Origin: an uncultured Odoribacter sp.
Lineage (GTDB): Bacteria > Bacteroidota > Bacteroidia > Bacteroidales > Marinifilaceae
Assembly (NCBI GenBank): GCA_900541415.1
Contig: UQJP01000007.1
Location: forward strand, 68,094 to 132,093
DNA length: 64,000 nt
Reading direction: 5' to 3'
The position numbers and the translations under genes were made by a program. A model generated the notes under the pieces. It ran no database searches, was not told where the DNA came from, and saw nothing but the letters and a program-made list of their open reading frames with translations. Positions within the stretch are counted from its first letter, which is position 1; every line of letters starts with the position of its first letter. Below are positions 28,730 through 37,377 of the stretch, one piece after another.

Positions 28730-29248
28730 TTATGCTCTATCTTCCAGTGTTTTAAGCACACCTCCGATAGTATTCTTCCCTGATTCCAGGGCAGAAATAA
28801 CTTTCTGCATCGGTGATTGCAGCAACAGGATAATATCTCCGATCAACTCTTCCTTAGACTTGATGCTTACGAGAGCGTCCAGTTGGTTTTCACCTACATA
28901 GGCACATTCTTCAACAAAAGCAGCCTTAAATACAGGTTTATCGTGGCTCTTACGGAACTCTTTAATCAGTTTCGCAGGAGCATTTCCTGTTTCACTCAAC
29001 ATAACGGCACTGGAGCCAGCCAATGAAGAATAAATTTCTTCATAGTTGTTTTCCAATCCGTCAAGAGCTACTCTCAACAAGGTGTTTTTCACCTGGATGA
29101 GCTTAATTCCTGCGTTGAAACATTCTTTGCGCAATTCCTGTGTAGCAGCAGCATCCAACTCAGAAATATCACTGATGTAAAGATGCTTGTATGCTTTGAT
29201 CTGCTCGGTTAAATGGTCTATGATTACTTGTTTCTCTTCCCTTTTCAT
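28730..29248 (-). CDS. rplJ: 50S ribosomal protein L10
   Basis: 172-residue stalk base protein that anchors L7/L12 dimers on 23S rRNA. Recognised by the KREEKQVIIDHLTEQI start, the IKLIQVKNTLLRVAL segment and the C-terminal L12-binding helix (MQKVISALESGKNTIGGVL). It follows rplA after 29 bases and precedes rplL, the usual order. I see no long leader of the E. coli type between rplA and rplJ. Confidence 0.98.
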   Translation of the reverse strand: MKREEKQVIIDHLTEQIKAYKHLYISDISELDAAATQELRKECFNAGIKLIQVKNTLLRVALDGLENNYEEIYSSLAGSSAVMLSETGNAPAKLIKEFRKSHDKPVFKAAFVEECAYVGENQLDALVSIKSKEELIGDIILLLQSPMQKVISALESGKNTIGGVLKTLEDRA

Positions 29249-29277
29249 TCTACAAATGGTCCTTTAAAGGTTAATAA

Positions 29278-29973
29278 TTAATCAAGTAATGACTTAAGGT
29301 CTAATTTAATACCGGGACTCATTGTACTTGACAGGAATACACTCTTTACGTAAGTACCCTTTGCAGAAGAAGGTTTCAGTTTATTGATAACGTTCATAAA
29401 TTCACGAGCGTTGTCTTTGATCTTTTCTGCATCGAAATTCACTTTACCAATAGAAGAGTGTACGATACCAAATTTGTCAACTTTAAAATCAATTTTTCCC
29501 TGCTTAACCTCTTGTACAGCCTTACCGATTTCAACGGTAACAGTACCACTCTTCGGGTTTGGCATCAATCCACGTGGACCTAAGATTCGTCCTAAAGCAC
29601 CTATCTTACCCATGATGGCAGGCATCGTAATGATAATATCAATATCAGTCCAACCTGATTTCAATTTCTCAATATACTCATCCAAACCAACATAGTCGGC
29701 TCCGGCAGCCTTAGCCTCTTCCACCTTGTCAGGAGTACAAAGAACTAAAACTCTAACTTCTTTTCCGGTTCCGTGAGGCAGAGTTACAACGCCACGCACC
29801 ATTTGATTGGCTTTACGTGGGTCTACACCCAGACGAACGTCCATGTCAACTGACGCATCAAACTTAGTAAAAGTAATTTCCTTCACCAGCTGAGCAGCTT
29901 CTTCAATGGTATATGCTTTACCATTTTCAACCTTTTCTAAAGCTAACTTTTTATTTTTTGTCAGTTTACTCAT
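29278..29973 (-). CDS. rplA: 50S ribosomal protein L1
   Basis: 231-residue L1, which forms the mobile L1 stalk near the E site and often autoregulates its operon. The conserved LGPRGLMPNPKSGTV loop and the VRLGVDPRKANQMVRGVV strand are present. It is 24 bases downstream of rplK. Confidence 0.98.
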   Translation of the reverse strand: MSKLTKNKKLALEKVENGKAYTIEEAAQLVKEITFTKFDASVDMDVRLGVDPRKANQMVRGVVTLPHGTGKEVRVLVLCTPDKVEEAKAAGADYVGLDEYIEKLKSGWTDIDIIITMPAIMGKIGALGRILGPRGLMPNPKSGTVTVEIGKAVQEVKQGKIDFKVDKFGIVHSSIGKVNFDAEKIKDNAREFMNVINKLKPSSAKGTYVKSVFLSSTMSPGIKLDLKSLLD

Positions 29974-29997
29974 TACGTTTGAAGTATTACAAATTCA

Positions 29998-30435
29998 TTA
30001 AAAAGGTTTTTCACCTTCAACGGTGATACCCATACTTCTGGCAGTTCCAGCTACCATGCTCATTGCTTTCTCCACTTCAAAAGCGTTCAAATCACTCATT
30101 TTGCCTTCTGCAATTTCTTTCACCTTATCCCAGGTCAAAGAAGCCACCTTTTTACGGTTAGGCTCTGCAGAGCCAGATTTGAGTTTCGCTGCTTCCAAAA
30201 GTTGAATAGCAACAGGTGGTTGTTTGGTAATGAAATCAAACGATTTATCACCGTAAACCTGAATAATTACCGGAATAATCTTTCCTGCCTGGTCCTGAGT
30301 TCTTGCATTGAATTGTTTGCAGAAGTCCATGATGTTGACTCCTTTGGAACCTAATGCAGGTCCTACAGGTGGAGAAGGATTAGCGGCACCAGCTTTAATC
30401 TGTAGCTTAATAAGAGCTTCAACTTCTTTTGCCAT
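29998..30435 (-). CDS. rplK: 50S ribosomal protein L11
   Basis: 145-residue L11 of the GTPase-associated centre. The N-terminal proline-rich motif GAANPSPPVGPALGSKGVN and the C-terminal RNA-binding domain ending AGTARSMGITVEG are intact. It lies between nusG and rplA. Confidence 0.98.
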   Translation of the reverse strand: MAKEVEALIKLQIKAGAANPSPPVGPALGSKGVNIMDFCKQFNARTQDQAGKIIPVIIQVYGDKSFDFITKQPPVAIQLLEAAKLKSGSAEPNRKKVASLTWDKVKEIAEGKMSDLNAFEVEKAMSMVAGTARSMGITVEGEKPF

Positions 30436-30459
30436 GATTTTTTTTAATCAAATGTTTAA

Positions 30460-31008
30460 TTATTCTTTTTCTACCTGCATGAAACTTAATTCGAGCGGTG
30501 TCTTACGTCCGAAGATTTTGACAATTACTTTCAATCTCTTCTTGTCGCTGTTCACCTCCTCTATCACGCCGGTAAAGCCGTTGAACGGACCGTCTGTAAC
30601 TTTAACGGATTCGCCCACGAAATAAGGAACACTTATTTCTTCCGGTTGTTCCGCAAGTTCATCTACTGTTCCGAGAATCCGGTTGATCTCTGCCTGACGC
30701 ATCGGTACCGGGTCGCCGCCTTTCGTTTCCCCCAGGAAGCCAATCACGTTCGTGATGTCACGAAGCATGTGGGGGATTTCTCCTACTAAAGCAGCTTCTA
30801 TCATCACATAACCCGGGAAAAAGTTCCGCTCTTTGCTGATCTTTTTTCCATTACGCACCTGATAGATCTTTTCGGTTGGTATTAAAACCTGTGAAACGTA
30901 ATCCTGCAGCCCTAAACTGGCAATTTCACTTTCAATGTACTCCTTTACCTTCTTCTCTTTCCCCCCGATCACACGAAGCACATACCATCTTTTCTTTACT
31001 TCTGCCAT
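30460..31008 (-). CDS. nusG: transcription termination/antitermination factor NusG
   Basis: 182-residue NusG with an NGN domain (WYVLRVIGGKEKKVKEYIE, FFPGYVMIEA) and a C-terminal KOW domain (VKVTDGPFNGFTGVIEEV). It couples RNA polymerase to ribosomes or Rho. It is in the standard secE-nusG-rplK order with 14- and 24-base gaps. Confidence 0.98.
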   Translation of the reverse strand: MAEVKKRWYVLRVIGGKEKKVKEYIESEIASLGLQDYVSQVLIPTEKIYQVRNGKKISKERNFFPGYVMIEAALVGEIPHMLRDITNVIGFLGETKGGDPVPMRQAEINRILGTVDELAEQPEEISVPYFVGESVKVTDGPFNGFTGVIEEVNSDKKRLKVIVKIFGRKTPLELSFMQVEKE

Positions 31009-31022
31009 GTTAGAATCCAGAA

Positions 31023-31214
31023 TTAATAAAACATACTATATATAAAGTCCATGATATGTCTGAACGAAAAGTCCATCACAAAAATACCTAAAGCAATAAT
31101 GACGGAAGCGATCATTACGATAGTTGCACTGCTCTGGAGTTCAGACCACGATGGCCAGGAGACTTTATTGACCAATTCGTTATATACGTCTGCGAAATAA
31201 CTTTTTATATTCAT
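31023..31214 (-). CDS. secE: preprotein translocase subunit SecE
   Basis: 63-residue single-span SecE. The amphipathic motif DVYNELVNKVSWPSWSEL precedes one transmembrane helix (~35-60). I chose ATG 31214 (MNIKSYFADV); the frame upstream to 31250 adds a basic stretch close to tRNA-Trp and is unlikely. It is 58 bases downstream of tRNA-Trp. Confidence 0.95.
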   Translation of the reverse strand: MNIKSYFADVYNELVNKVSWPSWSELQSSATIVMIASVIIALGIFVMDFSFRHIMDFIYSMFY

Positions 31215-31272
31215 ATATTTTTTAGATTTTGGGCTTTGTTTGCCCAGCATTCAAAACCCGAAATTGTCTTTG

Positions 31273-31345
31273 CACGGATGGAGAGGCTCGAACTCCCGAC
31301 ACCCGGTTTTGGAGACCGGTGCTCTACCGACTGAGCTACATCCGT
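31273..31345 (-). tRNA. trnW: tRNA-Trp (anticodon CCA)
   Basis: 73-nt cloverleaf read on the minus strand: 7-bp acceptor stem ACGGATG/CATCCGT (perfect), D-stem GCTC/GAGC, anticodon stem CCGGT/ACCGG with loop CTCCAAA (anticodon CCA, Trp), T-arm GGGAG-TTCGAGC-CTCTC, discriminator G73. The terminal CCA is not encoded. It lies between tuf and secE, the usual bacterial context. Confidence 0.98.
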
Positions 31346-31371
31346 AAAAAGGTTGCCCAACAAGGGCAACC
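31346..31371 (-). terminator. tuf terminator abutting tRNA-Trp
   Basis: On the minus strand a perfect 8-bp stem GGTTGCCC / GGGCAACC with a 5-base loop is followed by TTTTT, which ends exactly one base before the tRNA-Trp acceptor stem. It looks like an intrinsic terminator, but downstream genes then need readthrough. Confidence 0.8.
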
Positions 31372-31388
31372 AAAGAACTTTATCTTAA

Positions 31389-32576
31389 TTAGTCTAAGAT
31401 TTCAGTGATCTGTCCAGCACCTACGGTTCTACCACCTTCACGGATAGCGAAACGCAAACCTACTGTACATGCAACCGGAGTCAACAATTCAACAGTGATT
31501 GTTACGTTATCACCCGGCATTACCATTTCAGTTCCTTCCGGCAAAGTGATTTCACCAGTTACGTCCAAAGTACGCAGATAGAACTGAGGTCTGTATTTGT
31601 TATGGAACGGAGTGTGACGTCCACCTTCTTCTTTTTTCAGGATATAAACCTCAGCTTTAAATTTGCTGTGCGGTTTAACAGAACCCGGTTTTGCCAATAC
31701 CATACCACGTTTGATTTCGTTTTTATCGATACCACGCAGCAACAGACCAACGTTATCACCAGCTTCTCCTTCATCCAGAAGTTTACGGAACATTTCAACA
31801 CCGGTACAAACAGTTTTCTTTCCGTCAGCACCCAATCCGATGATTTCCAATTCGTCACCTACATGAACAATACCTGTTTCGATACGTCCGGTTGCAACTG
31901 TACCACGGCCAGTGATTGAGAATACGTCTTCAACCGGCATCAGGAACGGTTTGTCAATATCACGCGGAGGAAGCGGAATCCAGGTATCAACAGCTTCCAT
32001 CAATTCCATTACTTTATCTTCCCATTTCGGCTCGCCGTTCAGAGCACCCAGAGCAGAACCCAGGATGATCGGAGTATTGTCACCATCATACTGATAGAAA
32101 GACAACAGTTCGCGAACTTCCATCTCAACCAATTCCAGCATTTCAGGATCATCTACCATATCCACTTTGTTCAGGAATACAACGATCTTCGGAACGTTTA
32201 CCTGACGAGCCAAAAGGATGTGTTCACGTGTCTGAGGCATCGGACCGTCAGTAGCAGCACAAACCAGGATAGCACCGTCCATCTGAGCAGCACCAGTAAC
32301 CATGTTCTTTACATAGTCGGCGTGACCCGGACAGTCAACGTGAGCATAGTGACGATTAGCGGTAGAATACTCTACGTGAGAAGTATTAATAGTGATACCT
32401 CTTTCTTTTTCTTCCGGTGCGTTATCGATCTGATCGAAAGATTTCATTTCAGAAAGACCTTTCTTTGCCAATACTGTTGTGATAGCAGCAGTCAAAGTGG
32501 TTTTACCGTGGTCTACGTGACCGATAGTACCGATATTTACGTGTGGTTTTGACCTGTCAAACTTTTCTTTAGCCAT
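31389..32576 (-). CDS. tuf: elongation factor Tu
   Basis: 395-residue EF-Tu delivering aminoacyl-tRNA to the ribosome. GTPase motifs are GHVDHGKTT (G1), DCPGHADY (G3) and NKVDM (G4). Domain 2/3 segments such as GRGTVATGRIETG and the C-terminal GGRTVGAGQITEIL are standard. A full-consensus promoter (32698-32728) precedes it with a leader of about 115 bases, and a hairpin follows it. Confidence 0.99.
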   Translation of the reverse strand: MAKEKFDRSKPHVNIGTIGHVDHGKTTLTAAITTVLAKKGLSEMKSFDQIDNAPEEKERGITINTSHVEYSTANRHYAHVDCPGHADYVKNMVTGAAQMDGAILVCAATDGPMPQTREHILLARQVNVPKIVVFLNKVDMVDDPEMLELVEMEVRELLSFYQYDGDNTPIILGSALGALNGEPKWEDKVMELMEAVDTWIPLPPRDIDKPFLMPVEDVFSITGRGTVATGRIETGIVHVGDELEIIGLGADGKKTVCTGVEMFRKLLDEGEAGDNVGLLLRGIDKNEIKRGMVLAKPGSVKPHSKFKAEVYILKKEEGGRHTPFHNKYRPQFYLRTLDVTGEITLPEGTEMVMPGDNVTITVELLTPVACTVGLRFAIREGGRTVGAGQITEILD

Positions 32577-32697
32577 GACTCTAAAACAATTTTATTATTA
32601 AACAATTTATCTCAAAATAACTCTTTATCAAACTAATCACATGACCTTCAATTCATTACAATTCTCAAGACCATGCAAAGCCCTTTTAATGAGCGTG

Positions 32698-32728
32698 CAA
32701 ATATAAGTAAATAATTTTGACCCGCAAA
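32698..32728 (-). promoter_or_regulatory. tuf promoter, full Bacteroidetes consensus
   Basis: TTTG - N19 - TATATTTG on the minus strand, an exact match at both elements and spacing. Predicted start is about 32691. It splits tuf and the genes beyond it from the rpsU-raiA unit. Confidence 0.85.
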
Positions 32729-32792
32729 ATTATTTTACGTAAATTGAATGTTTAGTATTTAAAAGCTAATGCTTTAAACTTCAAATACCCGA

Positions 32793-33092
32793 TCAAGCTT
32801 CTCTTTCTTTTTCCTTGATTTTAACCAACTGACGTTTAATCACATCATATAGTTCATCGATAGCCTCTTCGAATTTCTTGGCATTTTTCTTTGCAAAAAC
32901 ATCCTGTCCTTTGATGCTTACATTGACTTCAGCCACTTTATTTTCGAGGTTATCGTCTTTTTCCAGTTTCAAGGCAACTTCCACACCTAAAATAGCATCG
33001 TTATACTTTTCAAGTTTGGCTAATTTTTTCTGGATAAAGTCTTCCAACTGTGCGCTGGCAGAGAAACCGACTGCATTAATTTTAATGTCCAT
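32793..33092 (-). CDS. raiA: short ribosome hibernation factor, HPF/RaiA family
   Basis: 99-residue HPF/RaiA-like protein: MDIKINAVGFSASAQLEDFIQKKLAKLEKY, then a VEVALKLEKDD strand and the C-terminal helix EEAIDELYDVIKRQLVKIKEKERE. It binds the decoding centre of idle ribosomes in stationary phase. It is 19 bases after the recombinase gene in the rpsU operon. Confidence 0.93.
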   Translation of the reverse strand: MDIKINAVGFSASAQLEDFIQKKLAKLEKYNDAILGVEVALKLEKDDNLENKVAEVNVSIKGQDVFAKKNAKKFEEAIDELYDVIKRQLVKIKEKEREA

Positions 33093-33111
33093 AGTTCTTC
33101 CTCCTTTAGTT

Positions 33112-34029
33112 TTAAGCTCTGGGGTGAGCCTGATTATAAACTTTTTTCAAACTCTCGAAAGAATTATGAGTATAGACCTGAGTTGCTGCCAAACTGGAGT
33201 GCCCCAATAGTTTCCGTATCGCTTCGATACATGCCCCGTTATTTAACAAGGCCGTGGCAAAAGAGTGCCGCAACACATGCGGGCTACGCTTAGAAGAAGT
33301 GGTTACTTCCCCCAGATACTTCACCACCAGACGATAAATGAACTTATCGTAAACAGGAACTCCTTTATCCGTAACAAAGAAAAACGAATGTTCTTTCCCG
33401 GCAATTTCATCCCGCATTTGAAGATAAATTTTCACTTCTTCAGTCAACTCATGAAGCATGGGCACGATACGCTGCTTGTTTCCCTTACCGTTTACCTTTA
33501 TGGTTTCGTTCCCGACATCAATATCCTCCGTTTTCAATCCCACCAGTTCCGAACGTCGCATTCCGGTATAATAAGCCATCATCAGCACCAGCCTGTCCCT
33601 CACTTCCGGGAAACCGCTTTCGGATTCATGACGATCCAACAGTTCGTCCATCTGAAAATCGGGAACAAATACCGGCAATTTTTTTCCGATTTTCGGAGCG
33701 ACAACCCCGTCCACCGGATTTACGGCCATTCTACCTTCTTTAACCTGGAACCGGAAAAAAGTCTTCAACGAACTCAATTTACGCCTCACGGTTTTCGGCA
33801 CCATCGGCTTTAGCTTCTGCCCGTTCATTTCAAATTTCCCGGACATTAGAGCCACCTCAAAACGCCTTACCATTTTAGCGGTAACTTCCGTACAACTCTC
33901 TATCAGCTCAACCTTTTCACAGAACTCAAAAAATTGATTCAAATCTTCCCGATAAGCGGAAATTGTATGTTCCGAATACCGTTTTACACTTCTTAAATAG
34001 ACCAGAAATGAATCAATTTCCATACTCAA
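33112..34029 (-). CDS. tyrosine recombinase, XerC/XerD type
   Basis: 305-residue site-specific recombinase. It has an N-terminal SAM-like core-binding domain (~5-95) and a catalytic domain with the full set R158 (TGMRRSE), K182, H251 and R254 (HVLRHSFAT), H277 (LLGHSS) and the Tyr286 nucleophile (QVYTH). The fixed position between rpsU and raiA, with no attachment sites or phage genes, argues for a housekeeping Xer protein over an integrase. A second in-frame ATG at 34023 is an alternative start. Confidence 0.93.
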   Translation of the reverse strand: MSMEIDSFLVYLRSVKRYSEHTISAYREDLNQFFEFCEKVELIESCTEVTAKMVRRFEVALMSGKFEMNGQKLKPMVPKTVRRKLSSLKTFFRFQVKEGRMAVNPVDGVVAPKIGKKLPVFVPDFQMDELLDRHESESGFPEVRDRLVLMMAYYTGMRRSELVGLKTEDIDVGNETIKVNGKGNKQRIVPMLHELTEEVKIYLQMRDEIAGKEHSFFFVTDKGVPVYDKFIYRLVVKYLGEVTTSSKRSPHVLRHSFATALLNNGACIEAIRKLLGHSSLAATQVYTHNSFESLKKVYNQAHPRA

Positions 34030-34093
34030 TCTTCTAAAATCGTACCCAAATTAACTTTTTCTATCGGGAAAAGCAAGCTCCCGAAACAAAAAA

Positions 34094-34285
34094 TTAATCT
34101 TCAGCCTGCTGCAAGCTCTGCTTGTAAGCTGCTTTGATACGCTGAGCCCGGTTTCTTACAGAAGGCTTTGTGAAAGCCTGACGGTCTCTCAATTCTTTAA
34201 CAACTCCGGTTTTTTCGAATTTTCTTTTAAATTTCTTTAAGGCTCTTTCAATATTTTCGCCTTCTTTTAAAGGTACAATGATCAT
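34094..34285 (-). CDS. rpsU: 30S ribosomal protein S21
   Basis: 63-residue S21: IVPLKEGENIERALKKFKRKFEKTGVVKELRDRQAF. It is the first gene of the rpsU - recombinase - raiA operon, with a putative promoter 270 bases upstream and therefore a long leader. Confidence 0.97.
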   Translation of the reverse strand: MIIVPLKEGENIERALKKFKRKFEKTGVVKELRDRQAFTKPSVRNRAQRIKAAYKQSLQQAED

Positions 34286-34650
34286 AATTTTTTTAATTTT
34301 TTAATTTAACTATTACGCAGATCCACTTTAGACCTTAGTCCGAAGCCGCAGGAAATTGCGTTTTTCCTACATTTTAAATAAAGCTTGCAAAAATCCATGC
34401 ACGAACATTTTCTCCTGAAACACAGGATTTAACCATGATATGCCGGATTTATTTTCTTTCTTTTTCTTTCTAAAACGAGCAAACCCGTCTTAGTTGCAAG
34501 CACCCCCTTTCAAAGTGGATTGATTTTTAATAGGTTAAACTTCACAAAATTGGACGGCAAAGATAAGTCAAAAAAATGAAAAACGAAAAAGGCTAATCAA
34601 AAAACACATTTTTTATTTCTATCCCGGCACTCCGCTATTTTCCTCAATTT
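34286..34650. promoter_or_regulatory. long rpsU upstream region
   Basis: 365 bases without a supported gene. If the promoter at 34558-34588 is used, rpsU has a leader of roughly 265 bases. That leader holds a hairpin around 34470-34494 (CTAA..ACG / CGT..TTAG) and other weak stems. It could carry autoregulation of S21, but no known leader is recognised. Confidence 0.4.
34558..34588 (-). promoter_or_regulatory. putative rpsU promoter
   Basis: TTTC - N19 - TATCTTTG on the minus strand: a full -7 match and three of four bases at -33 with correct spacing. Confidence 0.6.
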
Positions 34651-34755
34651 TCATTTTAACCGTTTCCAATAAAAAAATCCTCCCAAACAAAACGCCGACA
34701 GAAAGATTCCCGATATGAACAAGTCCCACGGCATAGCGACCGGGGTACGATCCAT
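34651..34755 (-). CDS. possible 34-residue membrane peptide
   Basis: ATG at 34755 opens a 34-codon frame ending TGA at 34651-34653. It encodes MDRTPVAMPW, then a 19-residue hydrophobic helix LFISGIFLSAFCLGGFFYW and a basic KRLK end: a clean single-span peptide with positive-inside flank. A GTG at 34791 would extend it to 46 residues. It starts ~50 bases after the sulfatase stop, with AAGGA about 13 bases upstream of the ATG. No family recognised; chance is possible. Confidence 0.35.
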   Translation of the reverse strand: MDRTPVAMPWDLFISGIFLSAFCLGGFFYWKRLK

Positions 34756-34807
34756 AAAACAAACCGTCCTTCCCGGATATTGGGGGTTCACCTATGAGCC
34801 GACCATT

Positions 34808-36292
34808 CTATTGTTTCCGGAACAAGCCCGTATCCCCTTTCTCCAGCAACGGCATCAACTCTGCCACAATGTCCGGGTGTTTTCCTGCGATATTCTCCGT
34901 TTCGTAAGGATCTCTCCGGTAATCATACAACTCGACGACAGGCTCGGCCTTCCGGTAGTATTTCGTCAGACGGTAGCGGGAAGTGCGTACCGTAACCCCA
35001 TTGTTGAAATAACTATATGCCACATCCTGCCATTGTTTATTTTTCTTCTTTCCGATCAAAGAGCGAAGACTCTTACCGTCCATCTTTCCCTCCACCGGAA
35101 CATCGCACAAATCGGCTATCGTTGGATAAATATCCACGGAACTAACTACCCGGTCGGAAACGATACCCTTCACTCCGGGTTGCCTGATCATAAATGCACT
35201 ATTCAGGGCGACTTCAAAAATCGTATGTTTTCCCCACACCCGCTGTTCCCCCAAATGCCAGCCATGATCCCCCCAAATCACCACCACAGTATTTTCTGCC
35301 AGTCCATTCGCCTCCAGAGCATCTAAAACCTTACCGATCTGGGCATCCACATAACTAACACAGGCCAGATATGCGTGCACCAGCTTGCGGGCATAAGCCT
35401 CCGAAACAGGCTTATCCAGCGTAGCATCTTCATCCCCCAGCTTATATTGTTTAATTTCATTGCTATTATGCAAGCTCGCCCGGTTCACATTCAACGGGAT
35501 GTAATCGTATTTTGTCAACGGGATTGTTTGCTCATCATATAAATCCCAATATTTTTCAGGCGCATTAAAAGGCAAGTGAGGTTTAAAGAAACCGACCCCT
35601 AAGAAAAACGGCTGCTCACTCCCCGCCAATTCTTTCAATTTTTCCACAGCCAGTTCCGCTGTCAGGCCGTCCGGATAACCTTCATCACCAACCTCCCCGC
35701 ATTCATAAGGCTTTACCATTCCTTTTTCCAAAATCCGGCTCGTTCCCCCTGCATACCCGAAAAAAGCATCCCAACCGTTTTTCCACGGACCGGGATTAAA
35801 TAAAAACTCATCCCAGCTATACGGCATTTCAGGAATATCGCTTTTAGGAGAGCCATAAGCATAGCTATATCCATCGGCAGAATGCCCGATCTTCCCGATC
35901 CCCACCGTATGATAGCCGTTCTTCCGCAACAAATGGACAAAACTTTCCGGCTGCGCGGTTTCAGGCTTTCCCGTCATCCGGTAAGCAATGGCTTCATTCG
36001 TCACATCCCTCCGGCTTTCCGGATACGCCCCCGTAAGCATGCTGCATCTGGAAGCTCCGCTGGTCGGCACCTGCACATAGTGCCGGGTGAAAACGGTAGA
36101 ACTTTGAGCAAAACGGTCTAAATTAGGAGTCAAGGCGCGTTTACTGCCGTAACATCCCAATTCCGTACGAAAATCGTCCACACATATAAAAAGCACATTT
36201 TTCCGGGGAAGATCGTCGGCAGCCTGCACTGCCCAGGCCTCAGCCAACCCGGCAGACAAGAATATAACAGGGGCAAGGTGATTTATGTTCAT
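34808..36292 (-). CDS. Ser-type sulfatase, iduronate-2-sulfatase-like
   Basis: 494-residue sulfatase with a signal peptide (~1-25). The active-site signature is SGASR (Ser78-Arg82), so Ser78 is the residue converted to formylglycine. Serine-type sulfatases need the radical-SAM maturase anSME, which is not in this window. Metal ligands NVLFICVDD and GDHGWHLGEQ fit the alkaline-phosphatase fold. The N-terminal FICVDDFRTELGCYG resembles iduronate/choline sulfatases, but the natural substrate is uncertain. A microsatellite lies 137 bases upstream. No glycan lyase or SusCD is directly adjacent. Confidence 0.92.
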   Translation of the reverse strand: MNINHLAPVIFLSAGLAEAWAVQAADDLPRKNVLFICVDDFRTELGCYGSKRALTPNLDRFAQSSTVFTRHYVQVPTSGASRCSMLTGAYPESRRDVTNEAIAYRMTGKPETAQPESFVHLLRKNGYHTVGIGKIGHSADGYSYAYGSPKSDIPEMPYSWDEFLFNPGPWKNGWDAFFGYAGGTSRILEKGMVKPYECGEVGDEGYPDGLTAELAVEKLKELAGSEQPFFLGVGFFKPHLPFNAPEKYWDLYDEQTIPLTKYDYIPLNVNRASLHNSNEIKQYKLGDEDATLDKPVSEAYARKLVHAYLACVSYVDAQIGKVLDALEANGLAENTVVVIWGDHGWHLGEQRVWGKHTIFEVALNSAFMIRQPGVKGIVSDRVVSSVDIYPTIADLCDVPVEGKMDGKSLRSLIGKKKNKQWQDVAYSYFNNGVTVRTSRYRLTKYYRKAEPVVELYDYRRDPYETENIAGKHPDIVAELMPLLEKGDTGLFRKQ

Positions 36293-36343
36293 AGTCTTTT
36301 AGATATAAGTATACGAACGGATCGACGCAATCCATTGAACACA

Positions 36344-36351
36344 CAAATCTA
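36344..36351 (-). promoter_or_regulatory. sulfatase -7 box
   Basis: TAGATTTG on the minus strand fits TAnnTTTG. No TTTG at the expected -33 position. Predicted leader is about 45 bases. The microsatellite starts 78 bases further upstream. Confidence 0.4.
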
Positions 36352-36428
36352 AATAAAAAAAGGTAATATCGATCGGTTATCCGTTAAATTCCAGACACAA
36401 CCGATCCCCGGAAGAACAATCAAACGCC

Positions 36429-36490
<62 letters not shown>

Positions 36491-36572
36491 CTGACCAAGC
36501 AACCTATTTCAATCGCTCCCCAAACCGGACAAGTATCGCCCGTCACCCGATTCCTCAGAATTTCACCGACTT

Positions 36573-37253
36573 TTACGACTGATACACCCGTCCACGCGGT
36601 TCAAAGGGCCTTAATCCCCGGACAAACTTTTCCACTTCGGTAATATGGATCACCCGGCACAATCTTGCCAACTGTTCGGAAATACTCGGAATAAATAAAT
36701 AGTTCTCGCATACCAGATATTTATCCACCTGTAAACGATATATTCCCGGCAAATAATTCCTCAAACTGATAATTGCCAAGACAGAAAAAGTTTCCTCTTT
36801 AAAGAAATTGGAAACGATCACAAAATTACTGACCGAATACACCACATTCAGGCGACAAAGGCGATAGGTCGGATATGCCAGCACCACCACAATAGCATCG
36901 ACTATCACCAGCGGGAAAAAATGTTGAGGCACATTCCATTCCAGCACCAGCAATAAAGTTACGGCCACAAACACCACCAATAATATCAAAGGGATAAAGA
37001 AACGATAAAAAGGAGTCAAACGGCTGGACAACAATTTTGAATCATACTGAAAAGCCCGTTTATTCAATGCCCATACCCCATACCACACACACAGGCACAT
37101 CACCGCCCCTGTTAGGTAAGGCACAAAAGAAGGAAAACGAAAAGCAAGATTCAGGGGTAAAAGAGAAAATATCAGGACAACTCCACTAATCCCAAAAAGC
37201 CAGAAACTTACAATGACTTTCCAGATACTATCTTCAAACTTATTTTCAAGCAT
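36573..37253 (-). CDS. four-helix membrane protein, unknown family
   Basis: 226 residues with two hydrophobic hairpins (~16-36 and 43-62; ~88-108 and 114-131), followed by a cytoplasmic-looking C-terminal half rich in beta (VVYSVSNFVIVSNFFKEETFSV, YRLQVDKYLVCENYLFIP). The tail resembles a PH-like fold placed after membrane helices, but I cannot assign a family. It has its own consensus promoter and stands alone between the SusCD terminator and the sulfatase. Confidence 0.75.
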   Translation of the reverse strand: MLENKFEDSIWKVIVSFWLFGISGVVLIFSLLPLNLAFRFPSFVPYLTGAVMCLCVWYGVWALNKRAFQYDSKLLSSRLTPFYRFFIPLILLVVFVAVTLLLVLEWNVPQHFFPLVIVDAIVVVLAYPTYRLCRLNVVYSVSNFVIVSNFFKEETFSVLAIISLRNYLPGIYRLQVDKYLVCENYLFIPSISEQLARLCRVIHITEVEKFVRGLRPFEPRGRVYQS

Positions 37254-37344
37254 AATTCAAAATTTATAAAGATTCACACCTAATTAAAAAATAACCAATT
37301 TTTTCTACTAATTTTTATTCAATTTTGACGTTAAGTAGTGCAAC

Positions 37345-37377
37345 CAAATATAAGCAACTAATTTTAATTAAAACAAA
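37345..37377 (-). promoter_or_regulatory. promoter of membrane protein gene
   Basis: TTTG - N21 - TATATTTG on the minus strand, full match at both elements. Predicted start is about 37338, leader about 85 bases. Confidence 0.7.

Noticed and set aside
33112..34029. Integrase of a mobile element
   Set aside because: The fixed rpsU - recombinase - raiA - tuf context and lack of attachment repeats or cargo fit a housekeeping Xer recombinase.
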